Part shown: one piece after another, positions 8,775 to 17,110 of the stretch | Layout: each line of letters starts with the position of its first letter | Numbering within the stretch: the stretch's first letter is position 1 | DNA from: an uncultured Tateyamaria sp. | GTDB taxonomy: Bacteria; Pseudomonadota; Alphaproteobacteria; Rhodobacterales; Rhodobacteraceae | DNA: 64,000 nucleotides | Reading direction: 5' to 3' | NCBI GenBank assembly: GCA_947501275.1 | Contig: CANMVD010000002.1 | Span: 496,001-560,000 of the forward strand | Position numbers and translations under genes: made by a program | Notes under the pieces: model-generated | The model's input: only the letters and a program-made list of their open reading frames with translations | Told to the model about the DNA's origin: nothing | Database searches by the model: none

Positions 8775-8981
8775 ATGCCAACTGGCACCGTGAAGTGGTT
8801 CAACACCACAAAAGGCTACGGATTTATCGCCCCCGATGAGGGCGGTAAGGATGTTTTTGTCCATATTTCGGCTGTTGAGCGATCAGGTTTGACGGGCTTG
8901 GCCGACAACCAAAAAGTCAGTTTCGAGTTATCCGAAGGTCGAGACGGGCGTCAGATGGCGGGCGATCTGTCCCTACTCTGA
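8775..8981 (+). CDS. cold-shock domain protein (CspA family)
   Basis: A 68-residue single cold-shock domain. RNP1 is KGYGFIAP and RNP2 is VFVHISAV, preceded by GTVKWFN, so all single-strand nucleic-acid contact strands are present. It binds single-stranded RNA or DNA and probably melts mRNA structure. A strong AAAGGAGG precedes ATG 8775. No neighbours in operon. The length and lack of extensions are those of small CspA-like proteins. Confidence 0.95.
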   Translation: MPTGTVKWFNTTKGYGFIAPDEGGKDVFVHISAVERSGLTGLADNQKVSFELSEGRDGRQMAGDLSLL

Positions 8982-9030
8982 GAAACACAGGTGGCGCGCG
9001 GTTTTTGAACCTGCGCGCCACGCACTGAGC

Positions 9031-9324
9031 CTAGTCGAAAGTGCAGCCCTTTGTGCCGACCGGGCAATCCGCACGCTTGGCGACGCGGTGCACATGCCGT
9101 TTCTTGGAAACGGGGTGCGACAATGCCTGAGCATAGCTGATGTCTTGGTTTGGCACACCACAGCAGGTTGTCCCATTAATGGTGATGGGTTGCAGACCCG
9201 TGGGGCAGTAGTTGGCCGTGTGATAGGCATAGATCTTGGGGCCGGTAGCCTGTTGCGCCAAAAGCGCGCCCGATCCAAGCACGGACAGGACAGCAGTGGC
9301 GGCGACTGTTTGAATAAAACGCAT
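9031..9324 (-). CDS. small Cys-rich secreted hypothetical protein
   Basis: A 97-residue protein with a clear signal peptide (MRFIQTVAATAVLSVLGSGA, cleavage near LLAQ-QATG). The mature part has five cysteines: YCPTG, an adjacent pair in TTCCG, and DCPVGTKGC near the C-terminus, with a basic His/Arg stretch (KKRHVHRVAKR) between them. GGGAAG lies a few bases before ATG 9324. I do not recognise the family. Disulfide or metal binding is plausible from composition alone. It lies 0.85 kb from the bufferin operon but on the other strand, so a link is speculative. Confidence 0.65.
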   Translation of the reverse strand: MRFIQTVAATAVLSVLGSGALLAQQATGPKIYAYHTANYCPTGLQPITINGTTCCGVPNQDISYAQALSHPVSKKRHVHRVAKRADCPVGTKGCTFD

Positions 9325-9491
9325 ATCTTCCCTCGTTCGGTAAACGTACCACGATATGTGGGCAGACTGCCGGGGATATGGGCGCAAGTCCAGAATTTTC
9401 CTCAACATCGGCTTTCGCACGGATGATTTACCTTCAATTGTCATAATTGTGTCTAGGCTAGAGACAGTATCGCCGCAAAACCGGAGGTCTT

Positions 9492-9728
9492 ATGTCGGAA
9501 TTGATGCGCCTTCTGAGCCTGTTTTACGCCTGTGATGTCTCGGCAGAGACGGAATTCCCATCGCCCCAGCAATGGGTCGCATGTATGGGGCACTATCACG
9601 CAATCAAAGCCCATTTTGCCGAGGACCTGTCTGGCCCGACCGCTCAGATCGTTGGCTATCAGCGCTGGAAAGACTGGGAAGCCGAAAACGCAGCATTGGT
9701 GGCACAACTGCGCAATCGCGTGCGCTAG
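9492..9728 (+). CDS. small hypothetical cytoplasmic protein
   Basis: A 78-residue protein (start MSELMRLLSLFYACDVSAE) with a near-perfect GGAGG about 7 bases before ATG 9492, which supports real translation. It contains PSPQQWVACMGHYHAIKAHF, then a helical C-terminus with coiled-coil character (WKDWEAENAALVAQLRNRV). No signal peptide or membrane segment. I do not recognise the family. It stands alone between a secreted protein on the other strand and a SnoaL-like gene. Confidence 0.6.
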   Translation: MSELMRLLSLFYACDVSAETEFPSPQQWVACMGHYHAIKAHFAEDLSGPTAQIVGYQRWKDWEAENAALVAQLRNRVR

Positions 9729-9810
9729 CCGTCTGCAAATGCGCTGTCGATACCTGTGCGATGCCATGTGTTAGGGTGCAGCCATCACATTTGACACAAG
9801 GAGCATCGGG

Positions 9811-10215
9811 ATGGACACCGAAGCAACGATCCGCACGATCATCGAGGCCTATAACGCGCAGGATCTGGAGCGCGTGGCATCGCTGCTGGCCGAAGACATG
9901 ACGTATCGCATAAACGCGCATCCCGAATGCGGGCCCTATCATGCGAATTGCGATTGCAAGGCGACGTTCTTTGAGGCGGTGGGCGAAATCCTGGCGGATT
10001 GGCAGGTGCGATCCTATGTGCTGGCGGACCTTATTGTGTCAGGGGATCGCGGAGCGGCGCAGATCAACGTCGAGATGGACAGCCGCCACGCGCAGACGTC
10101 GTTCAAAAGTCAGCTTGCGCTGTTCATGACGGTACGGGACGGGCTGGTGTGCGAGATTGTGGAATATCACGACACAGCGGCGGCGGGACGGTCGCGGCTT
10201 GGATTTGCAGCTTAG
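9811..10215 (+). CDS. SnoaL-like / NTF2-fold protein
   Basis: A 134-residue protein with the NTF2-like order: helix IRTIIEAYNAQDLERVASLLAEDMTY (split as TIIEAYNAQDLERVA and LLAEDMTY), a short helix with CKATFFEAVGEIL, then strands ending in FMTVRDGLVCEIVEYHD. This is the cone-shaped fold used by SnoaL-like cyclases, isomerases and many small-ligand binding proteins. The two Cys in ANCDCK are unusual but not diagnostic. Function unknown. A GGAG lies before ATG 9811. A bidirectional terminator follows about 90 bases after the stop. Confidence 0.75.
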   Translation: MDTEATIRTIIEAYNAQDLERVASLLAEDMTYRINAHPECGPYHANCDCKATFFEAVGEILADWQVRSYVLADLIVSGDRGAAQINVEMDSRHAQTSFKSQLALFMTVRDGLVCEIVEYHDTAAAGRSRLGFAA

Positions 10216-10241
10216 GGCGTGAGGCCATTGCGGGCAGAGGT

Positions 10242-10296
10242 CCGGACGTGTTGCGGCTAGGCACTGAGCCGGGCCAGCGCCGAGGCAAGTGGGGCG
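10242..10296. repeat. imperfect direct repeat, copy 1
   Basis: This unit of about 55 bases shares the blocks GCGGCT, TGAGCCG, GCCAGCGCCGAG and GGGGCG, in the same order, with copy 2 at 10352-10407. The copies flank a hairpin terminator. Confidence 0.5.
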
Positions 10297-10308
10297 AGTG
10301 GCGTCTTG

Positions 10309-10331
10309 AAAACGATCCGGGGGATCGTTTT
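10309..10331. terminator. perfect hairpin with A/T flanks, bidirectional
   Basis: AAAACGATCC (10309-10318) pairs perfectly with GGATCGTTTT (10322-10331) around a GGG loop. The T-rich 3' arm in either direction suits a bidirectional intrinsic terminator between the convergent SnoaL-like and FRG genes. Confidence 0.65.
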
Positions 10332-10351
10332 AGCCGCGAGCGTGCGGAGCC

Positions 10352-10407
10352 CCGGGCGTGCTGCGGCTGGACGATGAGCCGAGCCAGCGCCGAGCCGTGG
10401 GGGGGCG
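10352..10407. repeat. imperfect direct repeat, copy 2
   Basis: Second copy of the unit at 10242-10296, with about 110 bases between copy starts. Differences are single-base changes and small indels near CGAGCCGTGGGG. Confidence 0.5.
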
Positions 10408-10562
10408 TTCTGTACGGGTGTTGGGTCCAGTTTATGGCGGCTGTTGTTAGGGTGATGTTTGTTGGGTGTCGCGACGTGAGTGTGGCGCCGCCCCGGGGGG
10501 CGGATCGGCGCTGGCCCGGCGGCCTACGGCCTTGATTCCGTGCCATGATAAAAAGGCAATTC

Positions 10563-11684
10563 CTATTCAAACTGAGTAGCTCGTAACTCGCTACAAATAC
10601 CGTCCATGCCTGGGAAAAGTGTTGCACTCGTAATTCCCATCAAACGTAAATCATCTAGAACTTTAGGTTTTTCACTAACAGGCAAATCAAATGCCGTTAG
10701 GTATTGCCCGGGGTATTCCTCTAAGTCCAAAATATGCTGCTCAATATCTTCTACATTCGTAAGTGCAAGTATACCTTGTTGAGGAACTGCTCTTTCGTTT
10801 TCAATAGCCAATGCTTCTAGTATTGAAAAATGCGGTATTAACAATGTTAAGCTTGAGTATTGGGGAAACTTGCGAACAAAACCTGACCGATCAAAGCAAA
10901 AAACCCGAACAAAATTGGTTGCATCATGGGCCACATCTCTGAAAGCGAAATATGCCGCAATGAAAGGCGACTTTGTCCAATCGAGTAACGGAGTTGGGTA
11001 GCCATGATGTTGAGCAAGGTTCAAAAAAGCTCCATTTTCAATCGGATTTGCTAAATTGAAAATATGCTTCGTTCTTGCGCTCAAGGCGTGATGCAGCCTC
11101 GGGATATCCTCATCCAGATATCTTTTCACGTCGCGCCGGTTCGTCCTATGAAAACTTGTCTTTAGCGGCCACGGGCTTCCTTGGCCTCTGAAAATCTTAC
11201 CGACTGAGGCTCCTGAAGTTAAATATCGCTGATATTCATCCCAAGAAGTTACATTTTCAACGGGTCGTACGCGTGATGTTTGCCGCTGCAACGTTCGGTT
11301 CAATATTCCCCCGCCATATGTTGCGATGGGAGTTTCCCACTTTAGAGAAATTTCATTTTCACTCACCAAATAAAACGCGCCAGAAGCTCTATCTGGCAAG
11401 TTCACTGTCGGGAACTGTTCATCTAGTTCCGACCAAGTTGGCACATAACCTGAGTGAGACAAAAAATGAATTGCCTCTCCATCCAAAGAGATTTCTTCAA
11501 GCCGATCTGGGACGTCTATATCTACCATAGATGATGGAATTTCTTCACTGTCGGGGTACAGATATAGCTTACCTTTTACACGGTTGCCTACGCTATCCAG
11601 ATCCATAACTATGAGGCCCTCTGGATCCCCATCGGTGCGCCCAATCCATTGCCCGAAAATTGAAGTAGGTTCGTTTCCCGTCAA
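10563..11684 (-). CDS. FRG-domain protein, low GC, coupled to thyX
   Basis: A 373-residue protein. The C-terminal half has the FRG signature: [18 protein letters not shown] (F165-R166-G167), then [18 protein letters not shown] and FIAAYFAF (about 223-248). Residues 1-140 form a beta-rich N-terminal domain I do not recognise. FRG domains occur in scattered accessory genes, including near defence genes; their biochemical activity is not established. The start is a TTG at 11684 whose bases overlap the thyX stop (TTGA), with GGAGG 7 bases upstream inside thyX, so translation is probably coupled. Base composition is visibly richer in A+T than neighbours, suggesting horizontal acquisition. Confidence 0.8.
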   Translation of the reverse strand: MTGNEPTSIFGQWIGRTDGDPEGLIVMDLDSVGNRVKGKLYLYPDSEEIPSSMVDIDVPDRLEEISLDGEAIHFLSHSGYVPTWSELDEQFPTVNLPDRASGAFYLVSENEISLKWETPIATYGGGILNRTLQRQTSRVRPVENVTSWDEYQRYLTSGASVGKIFRGQGSPWPLKTSFHRTNRRDVKRYLDEDIPRLHHALSARTKHIFNLANPIENGAFLNLAQHHGYPTPLLDWTKSPFIAAYFAFRDVAHDATNFVRVFCFDRSGFVRKFPQYSSLTLLIPHFSILEALAIENERAVPQQGILALTNVEDIEQHILDLEEYPGQYLTAFDLPVSEKPKVLDDLRLMGITSATLFPGMDGICSELRATQFE

Positions 11685-12586
11685 CCAATAACCTCCATAA
11701 ACTCACGCCATTCGCCTTTGCTCATTCCAGACGACTCCTGCGTGATTTCTTCGCCCTTCAGCATCCGTTGCAGGCAGGCAATGGCCGTCCCGCTCAAATT
11801 CGCGCCCCCCATCCGATAATCTTCGAACGCGCCGTAGGCGGCGGGGACCCAGTCCTTGACCACGTTGCAGATCGCATCCGCATAGACCCGGATTTCGTAT
11901 TGCGCATGGGCATCGGCGCGCAGCCGCAGGAAGTGGAACAGATTGTGCAAGTCCACTTTCCAATACCACTGCGTGTAGATGTTGGCGGGCAGGTTCATAC
12001 GCGCCAATTCGCGGGCGAGGCCGGATTGGCCTTCGTCGGAAATCATCGCTTCGTAATTGTCATAGGCGCGGTTGGAATCCGATTTGAGGATCTCCAGAAC
12101 ACGCGCCGCTTCGGCTCCTTCGAGCGTAGCGCCGCGCCCCTGATTGTTCACGACCGATTGCGCGGCCAGTGCGTCGGGTTCCGGGATGTAGAATTCGCGG
12201 TCGAGGATCGAGTAGCGGGCGGAGTATTCGTTGACGTTGGCGGTGCGGTGCCGGATCCACTGGCGGGCGACAAAGACGGGCAGTTTGACGTGCAGCTTGA
12301 TCTCGCACATCTCGAACGGGGTCGAGTGCCAGTGGCGCATGAGGTAGCGGATGAGCCCGGTGTCGTTTTGCACGGATTTGGTGCCTTTTCCGTAGGACAC
12401 GCGGGCGGCCTGGCAGATGGCGGCGTCGTCACCCATGTAGTCGATCACACGGATAAAGCCGTGATCGAGCACGTCGTAGGCTGTGTAGAGATGCGCCTCC
12501 ATCCCTGGGACGGTGGCACGCAGCGTGGGCTGGGGGTTGGCGCGCAGGGCGTCGATCTCGGCTTGTTGTTCGGGGGCCAGCGGCAT
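11681..12586 (-). CDS. thyX: FAD-dependent thymidylate synthase ThyX
   Basis: A 301-residue flavin-dependent thymidylate synthase. The ThyX signature RHR-x7-S is present as R112-H113-R114 through S122 ([11 protein letters not shown]), followed by ARYS, and NLFHFLRLR contains the C-terminal flavin/substrate block. It makes dTMP from dUMP with methylene-tetrahydrofolate and NAD(P)H. AAGGA precedes ATG 12586, and a consensus DnaA box lies just upstream. A low-GC FRG gene overlaps its stop codon by 4 bases. Confidence 0.97.
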   Translation of the reverse strand: MPLAPEQQAEIDALRANPQPTLRATVPGMEAHLYTAYDVLDHGFIRVIDYMGDDAAICQAARVSYGKGTKSVQNDTGLIRYLMRHWHSTPFEMCEIKLHVKLPVFVARQWIRHRTANVNEYSARYSILDREFYIPEPDALAAQSVVNNQGRGATLEGAEAARVLEILKSDSNRAYDNYEAMISDEGQSGLARELARMNLPANIYTQWYWKVDLHNLFHFLRLRADAHAQYEIRVYADAICNVVKDWVPAAYGAFEDYRMGGANLSGTAIACLQRMLKGEEITQESSGMSKGEWREFMEVIG

Positions 12587-12598
12587 GGTGCGCGTCCT

Positions 12599-12607
12599 TT
12601 ATCCACA
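12599..12607. promoter_or_regulatory. consensus DnaA box upstream of thyX
   Basis: TTATCCACA, a perfect 9-mer DnaA box, ends 12 bases before the thyX start codon and abuts its Shine-Dalgarno. DnaA bound here could block or time thyX expression. Only about half such a match is expected by chance in a window of this size (both strands, uniform base use). Confidence 0.5.
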
Positions 12608-12792
12608 GAATCTATCAGACCTACACCTTATCTTGTGTCCGCGTAGTTGAGAACCGCGATATAGAGGTCGTTTTTGGGCAACGCTTGGCTGTGCCGCAGG
12701 AGGTGCGTTGAGACATGCGTTGACTTTTGCCTGAGGTGGGTCGATTCTGCGCCACAACTGGCAGGATATTGAACCGCAAAGGTTTTACGGGC

Positions 12793-13671
12793 ATGAAACG
12801 AACAGTAGCAGTTTGCGTTCTCACCTTGGGTGTGGCGGCGTGTGGTGACGGCAACCCCTTTACCGACGCTCAGGAGGGTGCGGGTGATACCGCAGCAGGC
12901 AGCGCGTTTCTGGATCAGAACGACAATCTTGTGGTCAACAACATCTCGTTCGATGCGACCAATGATGTACTGACCATCAACAACATCCCATTTGATGACC
13001 CCGACAACCGCTACGAGCGGATCACGACAGAAACCTTCGTGAACGGATTTGACGCCTATCAAAGTGCCCCTGCCCCCGGTTCGGCCGAGTTGCAGTATTT
13101 TGCGATTTTCCGTCGTTCTGACAGTGGCCGCTCACAGGTCGCGGCGTCGACCTCCGCCGAATATATCGGATTTGGTTTTGGCGGCGGCGGTGCACAACGG
13201 CTGTCATCGTCCAACCCCAACCTGCCGCGCAACGGGCTTTATACATACAACGGTGAGTATGGCGGCGTGCGCACTATCCTCAATTCAGTCGGCAACGGCG
13301 ACAGCGTGCAATACGTCACCGGTGACGTGCAACTTGCGGCCGACTTCGGCGACTTTGACGATGTCGGCGCGGTCAATGGCGGCGTTAGCAACCGCATCCT
13401 CTATGATGACACGGGCACGCAGATCGGCACGTTGAACGGCTTTTTATCGCTGGCCAACGGCGAGATCGATTTTGACAATGGCACGATCTCCGCCTCCACG
13501 GCGGTTCTGCTGGACAACACCGGCGCGACTGTTGGTACTGGCAATTGGCAAGGGGTCTTCGCCGGCCCCAACGGCGAAGAAATTGCCGGCATTCTGTTTG
13601 TGGATTCCACTGGCAACACGGGCGTGAATGATGCGCGCGAGATCGGCGGCTTTGTGGCCACAACGCCGTGA
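12793..13671 (+). CDS. surface lipoprotein with TbpB-like beta-barrel, probable Slam substrate
   Basis: A 292-residue lipoprotein. The signal peptide ends in the lipobox LGVAAC (Cys near residue 17), then a Gly/Asp/Asn-rich region. The C-terminal half resembles the handle barrel of TbpB-like lipoproteins: LYTYNGEYGGVRT, VQLAADFGDFDDVGAV, GTISAST, and GNWQGVFAGPNGEEIAGILF. These barrels are what Slam-type proteins translocate to the cell surface. The ATG 12793 is chosen over an upstream frame because it begins the signal peptide. The stop codon overlaps the next gene's GTG start. Ligand unknown. Confidence 0.78.
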   Translation: MKRTVAVCVLTLGVAACGDGNPFTDAQEGAGDTAAGSAFLDQNDNLVVNNISFDATNDVLTINNIPFDDPDNRYERITTETFVNGFDAYQSAPAPGSAELQYFAIFRRSDSGRSQVAASTSAEYIGFGFGGGGAQRLSSSNPNLPRNGLYTYNGEYGGVRTILNSVGNGDSVQYVTGDVQLAADFGDFDDVGAVNGGVSNRILYDDTGTQIGTLNGFLSLANGEIDFDNGTISASTAVLLDNTGATVGTGNWQGVFAGPNGEEIAGILFVDSTGNTGVNDAREIGGFVATTP

Positions 13672-15020
13672 CCCGGCGGGCGCGGCTGCCCCTTATTCTG
13701 GCCTGCTGCATCGGGCTGTGCAGCCCTGCCCTTTCACAGCAGCAAACGCTTACTCCTGACGAAGCGCGCCTTGCGGCGGGCCAATTGCTTTCGACAGGCA
13801 GGGCCGCTGCGGCTCAGGACATCCTGACCGTATTGGTGTTGCGTGACCCCGAAGATGCCGCCAGCCTGATCCTGCTGGCGTATGCCCACCGGCTGCAGGG
13901 AAACATGGATCAAGCTCGCAAGGCCGGGCGAGCCGCATGGCGCTACGCCAAAAATGATTTTGAGAAATACGGGGCGGCGTTGGCTGTGGCCAAGGCTTTG
14001 TCGAAAGACAACCAAAAATCGCGGGCGCAACTGTGGCTGCGGCGCGCTGCTCATGTGGCCCCGACGGACGCCATGCGTGCCGTCGCTGTGCGGGATTACA
14101 ACTTTGTTCGCCTGACCAACCCGTGGTCCGTTAACCTGCGTTTCGGGATTTCGCCGTCCGACAATGTCAACAACGCCCCCCGCGACAACACGTTTGTGCT
14201 CGGGGGGTTGGTCTTTGTCGACCCAAGTGCCGTGCCGCTGTCGGGTTTCGAAGTCAGAACCGGGGCCGACATTCGTTACAATTTCAACATCAGTCAGACT
14301 CGGCGGAATTTTGCACAGATCAGCTGGGATCAAACATGGATCGTGCTTACCGACAACAATGTACCTGATGGCGTCAGTGCGTCCGACTTCACCTACACCA
14401 AGCTGGAGGCCACACTTGGGCAGGATTGGCAAATCAGCGCGGACGCCGCGCGCCACACCGTCTCGCTCAGTTATGGGCGTATCTGGTATGGCGGAGATCA
14501 CCTGTCGGACGAGATTACAGCGCGCTATCGCCAGACGCGCCGTGTTGGCGATTCCGCACGACTGACATTCTATGGCAGCCTTGGATATGCGGAACGTCAA
14601 GACAACGATCTGCGCTCGGGCACAACTGCGGCACTGGGCACGGTCTGGACCCGCCCTTTGGAAAACGGCGCGGCGCTGTCCCTGAATGCCGAATTGGGCC
14701 AGACCGATACGGACAGCGGGATCCTGAACCACGATGTGCTTTCACTGGGGGCCACTTACGTTCTTGGCGTGCAACCCATGGGGGCGACAACCAGCGTTTC
14801 GTTTGCAGGCAAGTTCCGGCGCTATGACGAAGCGGTTTATGGCCCCGACCCCCGCGAAGACGACAGTTTCACGCTTTCGACAACGTTATTCTTCAAGGAT
14901 TTTGACACTTACGGGTTTGCCCCTAAAGTTACGTTGAGTGCCAGCCGGACAGATTCAAATGTCTCGCGGTTCGAAACTGAAAACATTGGGTTGAGCATCG
15001 GGTACCAATCCGTCTTTTGA
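13668..15020 (+). CDS. Slam-like outer membrane protein (SlipAM/DUF560)
   Basis: A 450-residue outer-membrane protein. After a signal peptide (LPLILACCIGLCSPALSQ), residues about 30-150 form TPR-like helices (AARLAAGQLL-like, LILLAYAHRLQGNMDQA). From about 150 (NPWSVNLRFGISPSDNVNN) it is a run of amphipathic strands ending in Phe (LSIGYQSVF), a typical beta-barrel terminus. This TPR-plus-barrel design is that of surface lipoprotein assembly modifiers. The GTG start at 13668 overlaps the lipoprotein stop (GTGA), so the pair is coupled. Roseobacter substrates are little studied. Confidence 0.75.
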   Translation: MTRRARLPLILACCIGLCSPALSQQQTLTPDEARLAAGQLLSTGRAAAAQDILTVLVLRDPEDAASLILLAYAHRLQGNMDQARKAGRAAWRYAKNDFEKYGAALAVAKALSKDNQKSRAQLWLRRAAHVAPTDAMRAVAVRDYNFVRLTNPWSVNLRFGISPSDNVNNAPRDNTFVLGGLVFVDPSAVPLSGFEVRTGADIRYNFNISQTRRNFAQISWDQTWIVLTDNNVPDGVSASDFTYTKLEATLGQDWQISADAARHTVSLSYGRIWYGGDHLSDEITARYRQTRRVGDSARLTFYGSLGYAERQDNDLRSGTTAALGTVWTRPLENGAALSLNAELGQTDTDSGILNHDVLSLGATYVLGVQPMGATTSVSFAGKFRRYDEAVYGPDPREDDSFTLSTTLFFKDFDTYGFAPKVTLSASRTDSNVSRFETENIGLSIGYQSVF

Positions 15021-15045
15021 CCCTGTCAAACAAAGGACACCTGAC

Positions 15046-15474
15046 ATGCCACTGACTTATCTTCACACCATGGTGCGGGTGAAAGACCTTGAAGCCTCGA
15101 TCGCGTTTTATCAGTTGCTGGGCATGGAAGAGACCCGCCGATACGAAAGCGAGCAAGGCAGATTCACGCTGTTGTTCATGGCGCCTCCCGGACAACCAGA
15201 ATGCCCGGTTGAGCTCACATACAACTGGGATGGCGACGATGGATTGCCCTCTGACAGCCGCCACTTTGGTCATCTCGCGTATCGCGTCGACAACATTTAC
15301 GAGACATGTCAGCACCTTATGGACAATGGTGTCACCATCAACCGCCCGCCGCGCGATGGGCATATGGCATTTGTGCGCTCACCCGACAACATCTCAATCG
15401 AGCTGTTGCAGGCAGGAGACAACCTGCCCCCCGCCGAGCCATGGGCCAGCATGGAAAACACGGGACATTGGTGA
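15046..15474 (+). CDS. gloA: lactoylglutathione lyase / VOC-family glyoxalase I
   Basis: A 142-residue VOC protein with the glyoxalase I layout: LHTMVRVKDLEASIAFYQ (metal ligand H7), a PVELTYNWD block (Glu ligand), FGHLAYRVDN (His ligand) and SIELLQ (C-terminal Glu ligand). With all four metal ligands present it probably converts the methylglyoxal-glutathione adduct to S-lactoylglutathione. AAAGGA precedes ATG 15046. The next gene starts within its stop codon (GTGA). Confidence 0.9.
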   Translation: MPLTYLHTMVRVKDLEASIAFYQLLGMEETRRYESEQGRFTLLFMAPPGQPECPVELTYNWDGDDGLPSDSRHFGHLAYRVDNIYETCQHLMDNGVTINRPPRDGHMAFVRSPDNISIELLQAGDNLPPAEPWASMENTGHW

Positions 15475-16196
15475 AAAACAGGCCACTGCAGCGCCGCGCG
15501 GCCCTTCTGGCGGTTGGGCTGGGTGTGTTGTGGACTGGTCCTGCGGATGCCTGTCGCCTTGCCTTGCTGTTGGCGCTGGATGTGTCTTCGTCCGTGGATG
15601 CGGACGAAGATCGTCTGCAGCGGGGCGGCCTTGTGGCGGCCCTGACCGCTCCGGAAGTGCAGGCCGCGTTTTTTGCCGTGGATGATCCTGTCGCCCTGGC
15701 GGTTTACGAATGGTCAGGGCGCTACAATCAAGAGGTTGTGCTGGACTGGCTGCTGATTGATTCACCTGCCGCTCTTTTGGCCGCGGCTGAGACGGTGGCC
15801 GCAAGTGTGCGGTCTCACAACGAATTTCCCACAGCGATGGGCTACGCCCTTGGTTTCGGTTCCGAGATGCTGGCCCGCGCTCCCCGTTGTTTGACCCAAA
15901 CCATCGACATGGCCGGGGACGGCCAAAACAACGAGGGTTTCGGCCCATTGCTGGCCTACAAGGAATTCCCGCTGGACGAGGTGACAGTCAACGGTTTGGT
16001 TGTGAATGCGGCTGAGTTCACATCCGAGACCATGCTGATCTCGTTTTACGAAACAGAAGTGCTGCATGGTCCGGCGGCATTTTTGGAGGTAGCGCAAGGA
16101 TTTGAGGACTACGAGCGCGCGATGCGTCGCAAACTGGAGCGTGAATTGACGCCGCCTGTGATTGGCGCGCTTGGTGGCGCGGAGGATGCGGGATGA
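15471..16196 (+). CDS. secreted VWA-domain protein, DUF1194, first copy
   Basis: A 241-residue exported protein. The signal peptide ends at ADA before CRLALLLALDVSSSVD, which carries a MIDAS metal site DxSxS (D37, S39, S41). Further VWA strands are YEWSGRYNQEVVLDW, a PTAMGYALGFG block (MIDAS Thr) and QTIDMAGDGQNN (MIDAS Asp). VWA domains bind partner proteins through a divalent metal; the DUF1194 partner is unknown. GTG 15471 overlaps the gloA stop. The C-terminus FEDYERAMRRKLERE is repeated in the next gene, showing a tandem duplication. Confidence 0.85.
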   Translation: MKNRPLQRRAALLAVGLGVLWTGPADACRLALLLALDVSSSVDADEDRLQRGGLVAALTAPEVQAAFFAVDDPVALAVYEWSGRYNQEVVLDWLLIDSPAALLAAAETVAASVRSHNEFPTAMGYALGFGSEMLARAPRCLTQTIDMAGDGQNNEGFGPLLAYKEFPLDEVTVNGLVVNAAEFTSETMLISFYETEVLHGPAAFLEVAQGFEDYERAMRRKLERELTPPVIGALGGAEDAG

Positions 16197-16921
16197 AACT
16201 TCGCCTGTTGCGGGCCTTGTTACTGGGCGTTGCGCTGGTGGGGAGCGTTGGAGCTGCCGATGCGGCGTGTCGTCAGGCGTTGGCCCTAGGGCTGGATGTG
16301 TCCGGATCAGTGGACGCACGCGAATACCGCCTGCAGATGGACGGATTGGCAGAGGCGTTTTCGTCTCCGCGGGTGCGTCAGGCGCTGACGGTTATGCCCG
16401 AAACACCTGTGCACGTGATGGTGTACGAATGGAGCGGGCCGGAAGATCCGGCGGTTATTCTACCCTGGACGGCAATCACGTCCGAACTGGTTCTGAACGC
16501 GGTGATCGGCCAGTTGCGCAGCACCGAGCGGCGGCAGGCAACGCCGGGCACCGCGTTAGGATTGGCGATGCGCGAAGGGATGGCGCATCTAGATCAACGT
16601 GCCGAGTGCTGGAAACGGACATTGGATTTGTCCGGAGATGGCAAATCAAACCTTGGCCCCCGCCCCGTGAACATCAAGCCCGAGATTGAGCCGACCGGCA
16701 TTGTCATAAATGCCCTTGTGATTGGAGCCGACGACGCGCAGTTGGGTGACATCAGACAGGCCGAAATTTCAGCCCTGTCGCGCTATTTCCAGTCCAACGT
16801 GATTGTCGGTGCCGGCAGTTTCGTCGAAACGGCATTGGGCTTTGAGGACTATGCAAATGCCATGGCCCGCAAACTTGAGCGGGAGCTGGAAACACTGATT
16901 TTGGGTGAGGTCAAACCCTGA
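16193..16921 (+). CDS. secreted VWA-domain protein, DUF1194, second copy
   Basis: A 242-residue paralogue of the preceding gene with the same order: signal peptide (GAADAA then CRQALALGLDVSGSVD, MIDAS D35, S37, S39), YEWSGPEDPAVILPW, PGTALGLAM, KRTLDLSGDGKSN and C-terminal FEDYANAMARKLERE. The ATGA overlap with the first copy makes the pair translationally coupled. Products are predicted to act in the periplasm and might heterodimerise, which is inference. No aerotolerance or AAA ATPase (MoxR) partner is nearby. Confidence 0.85.
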   Translation: MKLRLLRALLLGVALVGSVGAADAACRQALALGLDVSGSVDAREYRLQMDGLAEAFSSPRVRQALTVMPETPVHVMVYEWSGPEDPAVILPWTAITSELVLNAVIGQLRSTERRQATPGTALGLAMREGMAHLDQRAECWKRTLDLSGDGKSNLGPRPVNIKPEIEPTGIVINALVIGADDAQLGDIRQAEISALSRYFQSNVIVGAGSFVETALGFEDYANAMARKLERELETLILGEVKP

Positions 16922-17110
16922 GCGTTTGACGTATTCGAGTTACTTCAACCAATCCGGCTTGCCCTTTGACCGGTTCAACCGCGCAATGGCAAATGAAGCG
17001 CTTGAGCTTTTGCCTTCACTACAAATCGCTTGCCCCACGGTTGGCAACACGCGACCCACAACAACGCGGCGTTCCCTGACGCGCGCAGGTCGATCGCGCG
17101 CATCCAAACC

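Larger units (their letters stand above)
10216..10562. other. gene-free stretch with direct repeats and a terminator
   Basis: 347 bases between the SnoaL-like gene and the converging FRG gene. It holds two imperfect copies of a GC-rich unit of about 55 bases, a perfect 10-bp hairpin between them, and a G/C-rich palindromic run around 10485-10530. Open frames here have no ribosome site and low-complexity composition, so I call no gene. Confidence 0.6.
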
